This document shows positions 8,405 to 18,299 of a DNA stretch of 64,000 nucleotides, piece by piece. The notes under the pieces were generated by a model. That model searched no databases and was not told where the DNA came from. It saw only the letters and a list, made by a program, of their open reading frames with translations. The position numbers and the translations under genes are program-made. The stretch covers positions 62,001 through 126,000 of the forward strand of contig NZ_SJSM01000012.1 in the NCBI RefSeq assembly GCF_004331685.1, written 5' to 3'. This DNA comes from Pedobacter hiemivivus. Lineage in GTDB: Bacteria > Bacteroidota > Bacteroidia > Sphingobacteriales > Sphingobacteriaceae. The first letter of the stretch is position 1. Each line of letters begins with the position of its first letter.

Positions 8405-11400
8405 ATGTATAAAATTTTTACCAAGAAATTAGGTAACCCGCCAGGCTATGCCACTAAATTCCTGCTCATTATGAAATTAATAGTCGTTATTCTTTTTACA
8501 ACGATTCTGCAGACCAGCGCTATAACCTATGCGCAAAGAATATCAATTAATGAAAAAAACGTACCGCTGAAGAGTATTCTGAAAAAGATCAAAGTACAGA
8601 GTGGTTACGGTTTCTTTTATAATAAAGACCTCATCAGCAATTATGATAAGGTGAGTTTGACCATTACCAATGGGACCATCGAACAGGCTTTACAGCAATG
8701 TTTGACGGGCCGACCCTTAAGCTTTTCCATCGATAACATGATTGTTGTGATCAAGTTAAAAGGAGAGGAGATACTGCCGCGAACCCTCAAAGCTGATACC
8801 GTCATTTCAGGAACAGTAACCGATGCCAAAACTGCGCAGAAGATCACCGGGGCTACGGTAAGCATTAAAAATAAGAAAGCAGTCACTTTTACCGATCAGG
8901 GTGGCAATTTCAGGATCATGGCCAATACCGGGGATAAACTCATCATATCTTATATCGGCTATGAAAGACAAGAAGTTGCTATTACCCAGGCGACTACCCG
9001 TATCATTGTAAAACTAAAAGAAGCTGCACAGTCGTTGAAAGACGTGGTGGTTACAGGTTTATTTGAGCGTCCAGCAGAGACTTATACTGGCGCCGCTTCT
9101 TCTTTTACGGCTGAGGATATTGCTAAAGTATCAAACAACAATATAATTACTGCTTTAAGGGCACTTGATCCCTCATTTCAGCTGACAGAAAATATCAATG
9201 CCGGTTCTAATCCCAATGTATTGCCTAATGTTTCTATACGGGGAGGAAATAGTTTGCCTGACTTAAACAGTACGCCGGCAACCAACCTGTTTAATTATAA
9301 CGCAGGGCTTAATGCCCCCTTATTTATTCTGGATGGGTTTGAAACTACATTACAAAGAGTGGTTGACCTGGACGTGACCAGGATTGCAAGAGTAGACATC
9401 CTGAAAGATGCTCCAGCTACTGCCATTTATGGTTCACGTGCGGCTAATGGGGTAGTTGTTATTGAAACCATACGTCCGAAGGGCGGTCAGTTGACCGTAA
9501 ATTACAACGCCAACTTTACCTTTGAAACTCCTGATCTCTCTGATTATAATCTGCTAAATGCAAGAGAGAAACTTGAACTGGAAAGGTCAATCGGTGTGTA
9601 TAATTCTTCAAGTAATGCCACCAATCAGGATCTTCAGTACTATTATAACCATAGACTTTCAGAAATTAACAAGGGGGTAAATACAGATTGGATGGCTATT
9701 CCACTAAGAAATTCCTACAATCAGCGCCATAACCTGTTTCTGGAATCTGGCTCAAACGGCGTCACCTACGGTATTGGTGCTTCTATCAACAATACCCTAG
9801 GTGTTATGAAAGGATCAGACCGGGTAAATGGGAGCGCAAATTCCTATATTGCCTATCGGGTCAACAAACTTCAGTTTAAGAATGATTTTACTGTAAGTCT
9901 GAACAAGGCCAGTAATTCTGCATATGGTTCTTTCTCCCAATACGTGAGGATGAATCCCTATTTAACTCCTTATGATGCAGAAGGCCATCTGAAACAGGAA
10001 TTGGAACGGGTACTCAATAGTACCGGTGGGGTCCTGAATCTTACTTCTGTGGCGAGCCCTGCGAACCCATTGTTTAATCCTTCACTCAATGTGGTCGACC
10101 ATAATCAGTACGTTTCATTTACCAATAATTTCTCCGCAAAATACCAGGCTAACCGCTGGCTGCGGCTGTCGTCGCAATTATCGGTAGGAAGGCAAAATGA
10201 TGAGTCCGATCAGTTCCTTCCGGCCCAACATACTTCTTTCCTCAATACACCGACTTTTGAAAAGGGAAGCTATACCAAGGGGTATGGAAAAAACACGAAC
10301 CTTCAAGGATCCATTTCTGCGGATATTAACAAAAGTATTGGCAAGCACCTGTTCTTTTCAACGCTTAACGCCAACATCATCGAAAGAAAATTCGATGTTC
10401 AGTCTTACCGTGTGCAGGGCTTCCCGAATTCAAGACTGGACCAGATCGTTTTGGGAAACAGCTATCCGGTGGGGAGTAAACCCAGTGGCACAGAAAATAT
10501 CACCCGCATGTCTGGGCTGCTGGCCAATTTGAGTTACTCCTATGACAGTCGTTACCTGTTTGACTTTTCATACAAACTGGATGGCTCCTCGCAATTCGGA
10601 ACCAATGAACGTTTTGCCCCCTTTTGGTCTACAGGTTTTGGCTGGAATGTCCATCAGGAAACTTTTATGAAAAAAATATCAGCTGTAGACCGGCTTAAGT
10701 TAAGGTACTCTTACGGAAGTACGGGTTCACAGAATTTCAATTCATTTCTGGGGATTTCTACTTCAAGCTACTATACCGATAAGGAGTACAATGGCTTGGT
10801 TAGTACTTCTCTACTGGGATATGGAAATCCTGACCTGAAATGGCAGATTACGAACAAACACAACCTTGGGATTGAGCTTACGCTCTTTAAAAGACTGGAC
10901 CTGTTCGGTAATTATTTCATCGAAAAAACCATCGGAAGTCTGGCCTCTATTTCTACACCACCTTCTGTAGGCTTCCTCAGTTATAGTGAGAACGTGGGTG
11001 ATCTGACAGGAAAAGGCTGGGAACTGAATGCTTCCTATAGGATTATTTCCAAACCAGCTTCCAGAGATTATTGGTCGGTGGCTTTAAGGACATTTAGTGT
11101 AAACCGTAGGGTAGATAAGGTCTCGGATAATATCAAACAGATCAACAGGCGTAACGAATCGGTAAGATCTTCTACTCCTGTCACCATCTATTCTGAAGGG
11201 CAGTCATTAACCGCTATCTGGGCTTTGAAATCTTACGGAATTGATCCTTCTACTGGCTTGGAGATATTTCGTAATAGAGATGGAGGTTATACCAATACCT
11301 ACGACCCCCTGCAAAAGGTAGTAGTGGGCAACACGCAGGCAGACCTGGAAGGTAGCATCAGCTCTAACCTCGAGGTAAAAGGCATCGGAATGAATGTTTA

Positions 11401-11806
11401 CCTGCGCTTTCGTATCGGGGGACAGGCCTATAACCAAACACTCATCGATCGGGTAGAGAATGTAAACGTAGTAGGCGGAAATGTGGACAGAAGGGTATTG
11501 GAAGAGCGCTGGAGGAAACCGGGCGATGTGGCTTTCTTTAAAGGTATAGTGAATGCCGGCGGTGTTTCTAATACGCAGACCCTGTCTTCTTCCCGTTTTG
11601 TGCAGAATGATAACCTGCTGAACCTGGAGAGTCTTTCCGTATACTATCGCTTTTCTGATAAATGGAACAAAAAGATGCACCTGAACAATACAAAGCTGTC
11701 CTTCTTTACAGCCAATATATTTACCCTGTCATCTATTAAAAGGGAAAGAGGACTCGACTATCCTTTCAGCCAGACGTATTCGCTACAATTACAGACTTCA
11801 TTCTAA
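8405..11806 (+). CDS. SusC/RagA TonB-linked outer-membrane protein with STN signalling domain
   Basis: A 1133-residue TonB-dependent transporter. After a signal segment (about residues 20-43) come an STN domain (45-117) that talks to FecR, a carboxypeptidase-D-like regulatory domain (135-212, with the ISYIGYE motif), a plug with the DILKDAPATAIYGSRAANGVVVIE region, and the beta barrel ending in an aromatic residue (LQLQTSF). The STN domain and upstream sigma/FecR pair mark it as a regulated transducer. It forms the uptake channel with the SusD 12 bp downstream. The ligand is unknown. Confidence 0.95.
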   Translation: MYKIFTKKLGNPPGYATKFLLIMKLIVVILFTTILQTSAITYAQRISINEKNVPLKSILKKIKVQSGYGFFYNKDLISNYDKVSLTITNGTIEQALQQCLTGRPLSFSIDNMIVVIKLKGEEILPRTLKADTVISGTVTDAKTAQKITGATVSIKNKKAVTFTDQGGNFRIMANTGDKLIISYIGYERQEVAITQATTRIIVKLKEAAQSLKDVVVTGLFERPAETYTGAASSFTAEDIAKVSNNNIITALRALDPSFQLTENINAGSNPNVLPNVSIRGGNSLPDLNSTPATNLFNYNAGLNAPLFILDGFETTLQRVVDLDVTRIARVDILKDAPATAIYGSRAANGVVVIETIRPKGGQLTVNYNANFTFETPDLSDYNLLNAREKLELERSIGVYNSSSNATNQDLQYYYNHRLSEINKGVNTDWMAIPLRNSYNQRHNLFLESGSNGVTYGIGASINNTLGVMKGSDRVNGSANSYIAYRVNKLQFKNDFTVSLNKASNSAYGSFSQYVRMNPYLTPYDAEGHLKQELERVLNSTGGVLNLTSVASPANPLFNPSLNVVDHNQYVSFTNNFSAKYQANRWLRLSSQLSVGRQNDESDQFLPAQHTSFLNTPTFEKGSYTKGYGKNTNLQGSISADINKSIGKHLFFSTLNANIIERKFDVQSYRVQGFPNSRLDQIVLGNSYPVGSKPSGTENITRMSGLLANLSYSYDSRYLFDFSYKLDGSSQFGTNERFAPFWSTGFGWNVHQETFMKKISAVDRLKLRYSYGSTGSQNFNSFLGISTSSYYTDKEYNGLVSTSLLGYGNPDLKWQITNKHNLGIELTLFKRLDLFGNYFIEKTIGSLASISTPPSVGFLSYSENVGDLTGKGWELNASYRIISKPASRDYWSVALRTFSVNRRVDKVSDNIKQINRRNESVRSSTPVTIYSEGQSLTAIWALKSYGIDPSTGLEIFRNRDGGYTNTYDPLQKVVVGNTQADLEGSISSNLEVKGIGMNVYLRFRIGGQAYNQTLIDRVENVNVVGGNVDRRVLEERWRKPGDVAFFKGIVNAGGVSNTQTLSSSRFVQNDNLLNLESLSVYYRFSDKWNKKMHLNNTKLSFFTANIFTLSSIKRERGLDYPFSQTYSLQLQTSF

Positions 11807-11818
11807 ACCTATACTGAT

Positions 11819-13318
11819 ATGAAACCAGATCTTAAAAAATATAGTCAGTACTTCCTTGTTTGTCTAACGGGGATGGTATTGTGTTGCTCTTCCTGCAAAA
11901 AATGGCTCGATGTGAGCCCTAAAATCCAACTGAAGGAAAGCGAACAGTTCTCGACCCAGGAAGGGTTTGTTGATGCCCTTTTCGGAATTTATCAGAAAGT
12001 ATCAGACGAAAGCCTGTATGGAGGGCAGCTCGCCTACGGCTTACTGGACATTCTTGCCCAGCGTTATGAAAGTAAAACATCAACAGCAGAATATTACAGC
12101 CAGATTACCAGGTACAATTACACACCTGGAGTAGCCACCTATCCTGCAAGTACAATTATTGACCGCATTTGGGCAAATAGTTACGCTGCGATTGCACAAT
12201 GCAATTATATCCTTGCTAACGTAGATAAAAGACGTGATGTATTGTCTACACAAGCCTACTCGATTGTTAAAGGGGAGGCCCTGGGGATGCGCGCGTTCTT
12301 ACATTTTGACCTGCTGAGAATGTTTGCTCCAGCCTATTTGGATGGTGCGAATGCGAATAAGATCGCAATCCCCTATATGAGTGCTTACCAGGTAAAACCG
12401 CAAGATCGGTTGACGATGGCGGCTGTTTTTGAAAAATGCGAGGCCGACTTAAAGGAGGCAGAACAATTGCTGTCTGTGTATCCAAATATTGACCAGATTG
12501 CCGGTAATCAAGGTAGTACCTCTTCAAATCTTTTTCTGGCTTTCAGACAGAACCACCTGAACTATTGGGCCGCTAAGGCTACACTTGCCCGTTTGTACCT
12601 GTACAAGGGCGATAAGGTGCAGGCACTGAAATATGCAAAGGAAGTGATCGCAGGCCCCAGCTTCAGGTTCATCGAAAGGACACAGCTCAATAATGATCCT
12701 GAATCTACGGTTTCCGATATGACCTTTACTCCGGAGCATATTTTTTCGGTATACGTGAAAAACTTAAGAACAGCTTCAGATCAGTTGTTTAAATCTAATG
12801 GAGGTGTGACAGGTGAAGAACAGGATCTTTTTACGACACTTCCAAAACTGACTGCGCTATATGAAGTGACTAATGTAGGGTATTCATCAGATCTCCGCGG
12901 CCCGGACGCAGCTGTCCCTTTCTGGGACAGAGAAAACCCAGCCGCTGTTTATAGTAAGAAATACCACGTAAGTGCAAATACGGTCAGTGTGCGTCAGTCG
13001 CGCGTACCTGCAATCCGTCTTTCTGAAATGTATTACATCGCAGCAGAGGCAGAATCGGACAGTCAGCTCGCATTGGGTTATTTGAATGGAGTTAGGGTCG
13101 CGAGGTTCCTGCCGGCAATCAATCCACCAACGCCTGCAGAATTCCAGAACGAACTCTTTAAGGAGTATAGAAAAGAATTCTTTGCTGAAGGACAATTGTG
13201 GTTTTACTATAAAAGAAAAAACACAGCCCAAATACCTAACAGTCCCGATGCTGCAGCAATGACTCAGGCAAAGTATGTATTCCCATTACCTGTTGCTGAA
13301 ATAGAATTCGGCAAGTAA
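11819..13318 (+). CDS. SusD/RagB family nutrient-binding lipoprotein
   Basis: A 499-residue SusD-like protein. A signal peptide ends in a lipobox before the Cys of SSCKKWLDVSP, the usual SusD start. TPR-rich helices follow, including ALGMRAFLHFDLLRMF, and the C-terminal RVPAIRLSEMYYIAAEA and KEFFAEGQLWFYYKRKN segments are standard. It is a surface-anchored lid for the preceding SusC. Downstream DUF4843, PKD-like and TlpA genes with no glycosidase suggest a ligand other than a large polysaccharide. Confidence 0.93.
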   Translation: MKPDLKKYSQYFLVCLTGMVLCCSSCKKWLDVSPKIQLKESEQFSTQEGFVDALFGIYQKVSDESLYGGQLAYGLLDILAQRYESKTSTAEYYSQITRYNYTPGVATYPASTIIDRIWANSYAAIAQCNYILANVDKRRDVLSTQAYSIVKGEALGMRAFLHFDLLRMFAPAYLDGANANKIAIPYMSAYQVKPQDRLTMAAVFEKCEADLKEAEQLLSVYPNIDQIAGNQGSTSSNLFLAFRQNHLNYWAAKATLARLYLYKGDKVQALKYAKEVIAGPSFRFIERTQLNNDPESTVSDMTFTPEHIFSVYVKNLRTASDQLFKSNGGVTGEEQDLFTTLPKLTALYEVTNVGYSSDLRGPDAAVPFWDRENPAAVYSKKYHVSANTVSVRQSRVPAIRLSEMYYIAAEAESDSQLALGYLNGVRVARFLPAINPPTPAEFQNELFKEYRKEFFAEGQLWFYYKRKNTAQIPNSPDAAAMTQAKYVFPLPVAEIEFGK

Positions 13319-13330
13319 AAATCTACACTC

Positions 13331-14044
13331 ATGAAAATAAATATATATATCATACTAGTGCTGTTCTCTTCGCTATTAAGCCTGAACGGTTGCAAGGAAA
13401 AAAGACTGATGTTTGAAGAAGCACCAGCTGTTTATTTCACAAAATTTATTGTTGATCCCGATAGTGTCAATTATTCTTTCGGCATCAGGCCTGTAGAGAT
13501 TGTTACTGATACCGTTTATCTGACGATGCGCATTATGGGTAATTCGACACCGGCCGATAGGGAGATCAAATTAGATGTTGTTGGTAGCTCGACAGCTAAA
13601 GCGGGCTACCATTATGCTTTGGGACCATTGGTGATGCCTGCCAATATGTTCCAGACCAGGATCCCGGTATATTTGTTTCGCAGACCAGGTATGAAGGATA
13701 GCATTATTTCGCTGAATTTCAAGGTCGCTGAATCCAAAGATTTTAAACCAGGATATGGGGATATCGCTTATGTGAAGACCCGACTTGAATACAAGATCAA
13801 TATTGATGACCAGATTCTAAAACCCTCGAACTGGGAAAGCAGTCTGGCCAAGACTTTCGGGAATTTTTCGGTCGTTAAGTTTAGGTTCCTCATCGAGGTT
13901 ACCGGGAGGAAGATTTGGACAGGCCTTATCGGTGATGGAGAGCGGGCCAATTATGTAACCGATGTCAAATTTGCATTGTACAATTATGAAAAACTACATG
14001 GTCCCATGTTAGATGAAAATGGACTGGCAGTTACTTTCCCTTAA
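13331..14044 (+). CDS. DUF4843 domain lipoprotein
   Basis: A 237-residue protein with a signal peptide and lipobox (LSLNGCKEKRLMFEE). The body is beta-rich, with the AVYFTKF start and a closing YEKLHGPMLDENGLAVTFP that I recognise from DUF4843 lipoproteins next to SusD genes. These are probably surface proteins that assist a SusCD complex; no biochemical role is established. Gaps of 12 bp on both sides place it inside the operon. Confidence 0.75.
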   Translation: MKINIYIILVLFSSLLSLNGCKEKRLMFEEAPAVYFTKFIVDPDSVNYSFGIRPVEIVTDTVYLTMRIMGNSTPADREIKLDVVGSSTAKAGYHYALGPLVMPANMFQTRIPVYLFRRPGMKDSIISLNFKVAESKDFKPGYGDIAYVKTRLEYKINIDDQILKPSNWESSLAKTFGNFSVVKFRFLIEVTGRKIWTGLIGDGERANYVTDVKFALYNYEKLHGPMLDENGLAVTFP

Positions 14045-14056
14045 ATAATTATAATC

Positions 14057-15613
14057 ATGAAGAATATTCAATCCATATATAAAACTAAATGGTTCCAGGT
14101 TTTTTCAATCTTGATGATCCTGAGCCTTGCTGCCTGCAGAAAGTATGCTTCTGAATTTGAGTATCACGCTATCAATGAAATATCCTTGCGTGATACTTCG
14201 GTTACTGCTGCGATAAGTGTTAAGATTGGCGATACCCTTCGTTTGAATCCCCAGATCTCCCAGACTGAGCTTAACGAGGAGGCAAACCTGGAGTTTCTCT
14301 GGACCAGTTATGAATCAGGGGCCGCGATCAATGCGCCCATTAGCGAAATTTCTAAAGAACGGAACCTTAAAATGCCTGTTGGATTTCCATTTGCCCTCGG
14401 AAAAAGTTACCTGATCAATTATAAGGTGACAGATAAAACGACAGGTATAAGCCGGTTTAAACAATATACGGTGACCGTAGTGAATGACCTGGTGGAGGGT
14501 TGGATCATTACTGAAGATGGTCCTGATGGTGCCGATTTCTCTATGTTGCTTCCAGACGGCCGGGTGGTCCATAATCTTTACTCTACCATTAACGGACCAC
14601 TAAAAGATAAGGCGATCAGAACCGAAATGTCTTCAGTGGCAATCGATGACGGAATTTCTCCAAATAGGAGGAAAATCTATTTTATGACAGAAAATGCCGC
14701 TACTGAGCTGGATTATCTGACCTTAACAAAGACCTATGATTATAAGTCTCTCTTCTTTAGCCCTCCGGCAGTGATTAAACCTACGTATATGAACTGGTAT
14801 TCTTTGGCAGGTGGTTTTATAGGCTCCATTATCAATGATGGTAAGCTACACATCAGTGTTACCGGTGGATTTCCCGGTTCAAAAAAATGGGCGGGTCAAT
14901 TGGTAGCTCCAGAAGTGGGCTTAAATTATAAATTGGCCCCATTTGTAGCAAATGGTAGGTCAGCACTAACTACACCGATTACCAATACCAGCGCACAATA
15001 CTATCAGGAATTGGTATATGATCAACTCAACAAAAGATTCTTTGCAGGGATTTCTCCAATTACCGCATTGATCGCACTTCCTGCAAATAAAAGTACCTTG
15101 TTCGACATGAACAATGTGGGCATGGAGATGTTGCATATGGATGCCGGTGGCATGACTTACCAATACAATGTAGTCATGAAAGATGACCTGAATGATAGGT
15201 ATTTTATGCAGATCAGAACCACTTATTCCATCGCAAGTCCTTCGCTTACGCTTGTGAAAAGAAAAATGGACGCTCCTGACATTCAGAACATGACTTCGGC
15301 ATCAACTTCGTTTATTTCCCAGCATATGTTTTATGGTGCCGGAAACAAAGTATACCGTTACGAGCCTTCTTCGAATACCACCAAATTACAACATACGTTT
15401 TCCGGAAATGAGCAGGTGTTGCAGGTTAGGTGTGTCCGTCCTATTGGGGCAGCTGGATTCAATATTGGCGTGGCAACCTGGGATGGTACACAGGGAAAAC
15501 TGTATTTGTTCCCTATCGCCATGTCAGGCGCAAACGTAGAGGGTATCAGTGAATATTCCGCCAGCTATGCAGGGTTTAAAAACATTGTAGATATCCAGTA
15601 TAAAGCGAGGTAA
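14057..15613 (+). CDS. PKD-like family lipoprotein
   Basis: A 518-residue lipoprotein (lipobox near SLAACRKYA). The N-terminal half carries an Ig/PKD-like region (IGDTLRLNPQI, then LEFLWTSYE and a YTVTVVN strand at about residues 45-145). The C-terminal part looks like a propeller-type or beta-rich region with EGWIITEDGPDGADFSML. Such proteins regularly accompany SusC/SusD plus DUF4843 in Sphingobacteria and probably bind ligand at the surface. Its position between DUF4843 and TlpA genes fits that set; the function is inferred. Confidence 0.72.
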   Translation: MKNIQSIYKTKWFQVFSILMILSLAACRKYASEFEYHAINEISLRDTSVTAAISVKIGDTLRLNPQISQTELNEEANLEFLWTSYESGAAINAPISEISKERNLKMPVGFPFALGKSYLINYKVTDKTTGISRFKQYTVTVVNDLVEGWIITEDGPDGADFSMLLPDGRVVHNLYSTINGPLKDKAIRTEMSSVAIDDGISPNRRKIYFMTENAATELDYLTLTKTYDYKSLFFSPPAVIKPTYMNWYSLAGGFIGSIINDGKLHISVTGGFPGSKKWAGQLVAPEVGLNYKLAPFVANGRSALTTPITNTSAQYYQELVYDQLNKRFFAGISPITALIALPANKSTLFDMNNVGMEMLHMDAGGMTYQYNVVMKDDLNDRYFMQIRTTYSIASPSLTLVKRKMDAPDIQNMTSASTSFISQHMFYGAGNKVYRYEPSSNTTKLQHTFSGNEQVLQVRCVRPIGAAGFNIGVATWDGTQGKLYLFPIAMSGANVEGISEYSASYAGFKNIVDIQYKAR

Positions 15614-15627
15614 TAAAAAAGAAAAAT

Positions 15628-16737
15628 ATGAATAGAATTAATCAACGGAACTACCTGAAATTGTTCCTGGTCACCCTTATGGTCTTTACTCAAGGGATTG
15701 CTTTAGCACAAAATGATAAAATAGAACTGAATATAGAGATTAAAGGGCTCGGAAACGGAAAGGTGATGATTCGCCAGGCAAATCCGGAAGGCGCTAAATT
15801 TGATTCCCTGAATGCAGAAAATAACATCCTGCAATTTAAAGGTATAGCAAAAGGGCCGCTCTTGTACAATCTTTCCTTTCCGGGAGGTAAATACCTCAGC
15901 TTCTTTGCTGCCCCTAATGAAAAAATAACGGTAAAAGGAGCGTTGGACGATCTGAAGTCGGTGAAAATAGCAGGAAGTATACATCAACCTGCATGGCGGG
16001 CGTGGAGCAGCATATGGAACCATCTGCATCTCTATGCGGGTACCATTTATAAGAAGTTGGACAGTATAGAGAAGGCGAAGGGAGATCGGCGTTTTTACAT
16101 GGACAAGTTGAAAGACTGGGACAGGATTATGGTGGACAGCGTGGATGCTTTCGTTAAAAAATTTCCTGCATCACCGGTAACTCCCTGGGTGATCGACAGC
16201 CGTTTTGTTGTATATCTTTATCCTGATAAGGCAGAATTGTACTATGGTATGCTTACAGATCAGGCGAAAAAAAGCCCTTTTGGCATTGCATTGGGTAGAT
16301 CGGTAGCGATAAATTCGAAGACCAGTATCGGAAAAAGGCCCGATTTCATTCAGCCCGACACAGCTGGAAAGCTGTTTAAACTGTCATCATTGAAAGGAAA
16401 GGTGGTACTGGTTGATTTCTGGGCCAGTTGGTGCGGCCCCTGTAGAAAGGAAAACCCGAACCTGGTAAAGGCCTATGCTGCTTACCATAATCAAGGATTT
16501 GAAATTGTGGGTGTTTCCCTGGATGATAAAAAACAAAATTGGCTGAAAGCAATAGCCGCGGATAAATTGACTTGGCAGCATGTTTCTGACCTTAAGGGCT
16601 GGAAAAATGAACTCGCCATTGCTTATGGCATTAAGTCCGTACCAACCAGCTTTCTGATAGATGCTTCCGGTAAGATCATCGCTAAAGACCTCAGGGGAGA
16701 GGCACTGGAAAACAAATTGAAAGAATTATTCAAATAA
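15628..16737 (+). CDS. TlpA family thiol-disulfide oxidoreductase with DUF4369-like N-terminus
   Basis: A 369-residue exported protein (signal peptide to about residue 27). Residues 30-125 resemble the DUF4369 beta domain, a helical linker follows, and the C-terminal thioredoxin fold contains the active site WASWCGPCRKEN with C269 and C272 and a later cis-proline (SVPTSFLID). Such proteins reduce or shuffle disulfides in the periplasm. A second TlpA gene follows 12 bp later, so the operon invests in thiol chemistry, perhaps to process the imported ligand or to mature envelope partners. Confidence 0.85.
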   Translation: MNRINQRNYLKLFLVTLMVFTQGIALAQNDKIELNIEIKGLGNGKVMIRQANPEGAKFDSLNAENNILQFKGIAKGPLLYNLSFPGGKYLSFFAAPNEKITVKGALDDLKSVKIAGSIHQPAWRAWSSIWNHLHLYAGTIYKKLDSIEKAKGDRRFYMDKLKDWDRIMVDSVDAFVKKFPASPVTPWVIDSRFVVYLYPDKAELYYGMLTDQAKKSPFGIALGRSVAINSKTSIGKRPDFIQPDTAGKLFKLSSLKGKVVLVDFWASWCGPCRKENPNLVKAYAAYHNQGFEIVGVSLDDKKQNWLKAIAADKLTWQHVSDLKGWKNELAIAYGIKSVPTSFLIDASGKIIAKDLRGEALENKLKELFK

Positions 16738-16749
16738 GTAAAAACTCAA

Positions 16750-18042
16750 ATGAAATTAAAAAATATAGGAATTTTGATGTTTGCAGTTATGCTGCTGGTA
16801 TCAACAAAACAGCAGGCTACAGCGCAAACACAAAATGCAGCAACAGATAGTCTAATTAAGCAGCGCAGCGCTGCTGTAGATGCGATTTTTAAAGGGGATG
16901 ACCCTTTTGAAAAAGAAAAAAGGTTTAAAGCCTGGATTGCTAAATATCCGCCCGAAAACTTTCCAGGGATACGCATCCCTTACGATTATGTGCGTTCGGG
17001 CATTGGCAGAGGATTCGCTAAAGCGAAACAATTTGACAAGGCGGTTGAATATGCGAATCAGATGGAAACTCCCTTCTGGCGTGGGGAAGGGATGGCTGGA
17101 ATTGCTTACGAGCTGTTGAAACAAGGCGATACAGCCCGAGCCGGTATTCTGATCCGTCAGGCCCTGGACAGCTCCCTTCCTTTTTTAAATCCTGCTCCTA
17201 ACGATAACCAGGCACAATTTGCGGCGACAGGATATCCCGGTTATGCAACTACTTATGCAGAGCTGATGTACAAAGCTGGAAAATATGACGAGTCCCTGAA
17301 ATATATGAAAGAGGCAGATAAGTACAGTAAGATGAAGAATGCTGCTTTTTACCTGACCTACGCCAATGTTTTGAAGCTGAGGGGGAAAAAGGAGGAGAGC
17401 AGGCTTCAGCTAGAGACCGCTGTAAAAGAAGGTCTTGCAGATGTTAAAATACTGGAAGCTTTAAAAGCAGTCTATGTCGGGACCAACAAAGGGGAGAAGG
17501 GATACCAGGCTTATCTGGATGGTCTTAAAAAAGCCATGGTGGAAAAAATCAGGGCCCGGGTTGCTAAGGAGATCATCTCTGAACCCGCCGCGGCATTCAG
17601 CTTAAAAGACCTGGACGGAAAAGTAGTTTCTTTAGCCGATCTGAAAGGAAAAATAGTGGTCCTTGATTTTTGGGCTACCTGGTGTGGCCCTTGTATACGC
17701 TCATTTCCGGCCATGCAGCGTGCTGTTAATTTGTATGAGAAAAACCCTAATGTTAAGTTCTTGTTTATAGATACCTACGAAACTGCCGCAAATCATGAAA
17801 CACTGGTCAGATCATTCCTGGAGAAAAATAAATACAGATTCTCTGTATTATTTGATACCAAAGATGGTGCTACTGATAAGCCCAGGGTAGCAGGAGCTTA
17901 TAATGTATCAAGTATCCCGGCCAAGTTTGTGATTGACGGTAATGGTAAGATCAGGTTTAAACTTACTGGGTTTATCGGAGCTGAAGATGCTGCCGTAGCC
18001 GAATTGGTTGCGATGATTGATATCCTCGCGCAAGGACGATGA
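16750..18042 (+). CDS. TlpA-like thioredoxin protein with TPR-type N-terminus
   Basis: A 430-residue exported protein (signal to about residue 25, ending near TAQT). Residues 60-260 are helical and repeat-like (KQFDKAVEYANQM, KAGKYDESLKYMKEADKY), suggesting TPR units. The C-terminal thioredoxin domain has WATWCGPCIRSF with C312 and C315 and a cis-proline in SSIPAKFVIDGNGKI. It ends the ECF-controlled operon; a 13-bp hairpin follows. It differs from the preceding TlpA in its N-terminal half, so the pair probably has different partners. Confidence 0.82.
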   Translation: MKLKNIGILMFAVMLLVSTKQQATAQTQNAATDSLIKQRSAAVDAIFKGDDPFEKEKRFKAWIAKYPPENFPGIRIPYDYVRSGIGRGFAKAKQFDKAVEYANQMETPFWRGEGMAGIAYELLKQGDTARAGILIRQALDSSLPFLNPAPNDNQAQFAATGYPGYATTYAELMYKAGKYDESLKYMKEADKYSKMKNAAFYLTYANVLKLRGKKEESRLQLETAVKEGLADVKILEALKAVYVGTNKGEKGYQAYLDGLKKAMVEKIRARVAKEIISEPAAAFSLKDLDGKVVSLADLKGKIVVLDFWATWCGPCIRSFPAMQRAVNLYEKNPNVKFLFIDTYETAANHETLVRSFLEKNKYRFSVLFDTKDGATDKPRVAGAYNVSSIPAKFVIDGNGKIRFKLTGFIGAEDAAVAELVAMIDILAQGR

Positions 18043-18101
18043 GGATTTATGCCGGTGTTTATCAATTCGAAATTTTCTAAGATTCAAATCGCAACGATTT
18101 T

Positions 18102-18138
18102 CATCGTGTTTACCTCGATATTCGGGGTAAACACGATG
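18102..18138 (+). terminator. Terminator hairpin after the first SusCD operon
   Basis: A perfect 13-bp stem (18102-18114 with 18126-18138) encloses an 11-nt loop. It lies 60 bp after the TlpA stop and before the putative HTCS-controlled promoter at 18193. No T-run follows, so termination is inferred from stem strength and position. Confidence 0.6.
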
Positions 18139-18192
18139 CTACCGTCGAGACCTTAGTGCTGTTTGTATTGTTGCAATTGTACAATGGGTTAA

Positions 18193-18249
18193 TTGAGACA
18201 ATTCGACAAAAAGATGAATAAAATTTGCTGTATTTATTGCCTTACTTCA
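18193..18249 (+). promoter_or_regulatory. Putative HTCS operator and promoter, copy A
   Basis: Consensus TTGAGAYAAWTCGACAAAAA at 18193-18212, followed exactly 49 nt from its start by TTACTTCA (18242-18249), the place of the -7-like octamer in copies B and C. The GH43 start is 51 nt further on. Two GACAA units spaced 8 bp lie inside the element. The remaining sequence of this 257-bp gap holds only the terminator hairpin upstream. Confidence 0.72.
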
Positions 18250-18299
18250 ATTCCCAAGAGTAATCACAAAAAGCAGCGTTTAACGCTTCATCAACAATT

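Noticed and set aside
11207..11680. A 157-codon minus-strand frame within the first SusC
   Set aside because: It overlaps the conserved C-terminal barrel of SusC and shows no independent signal.
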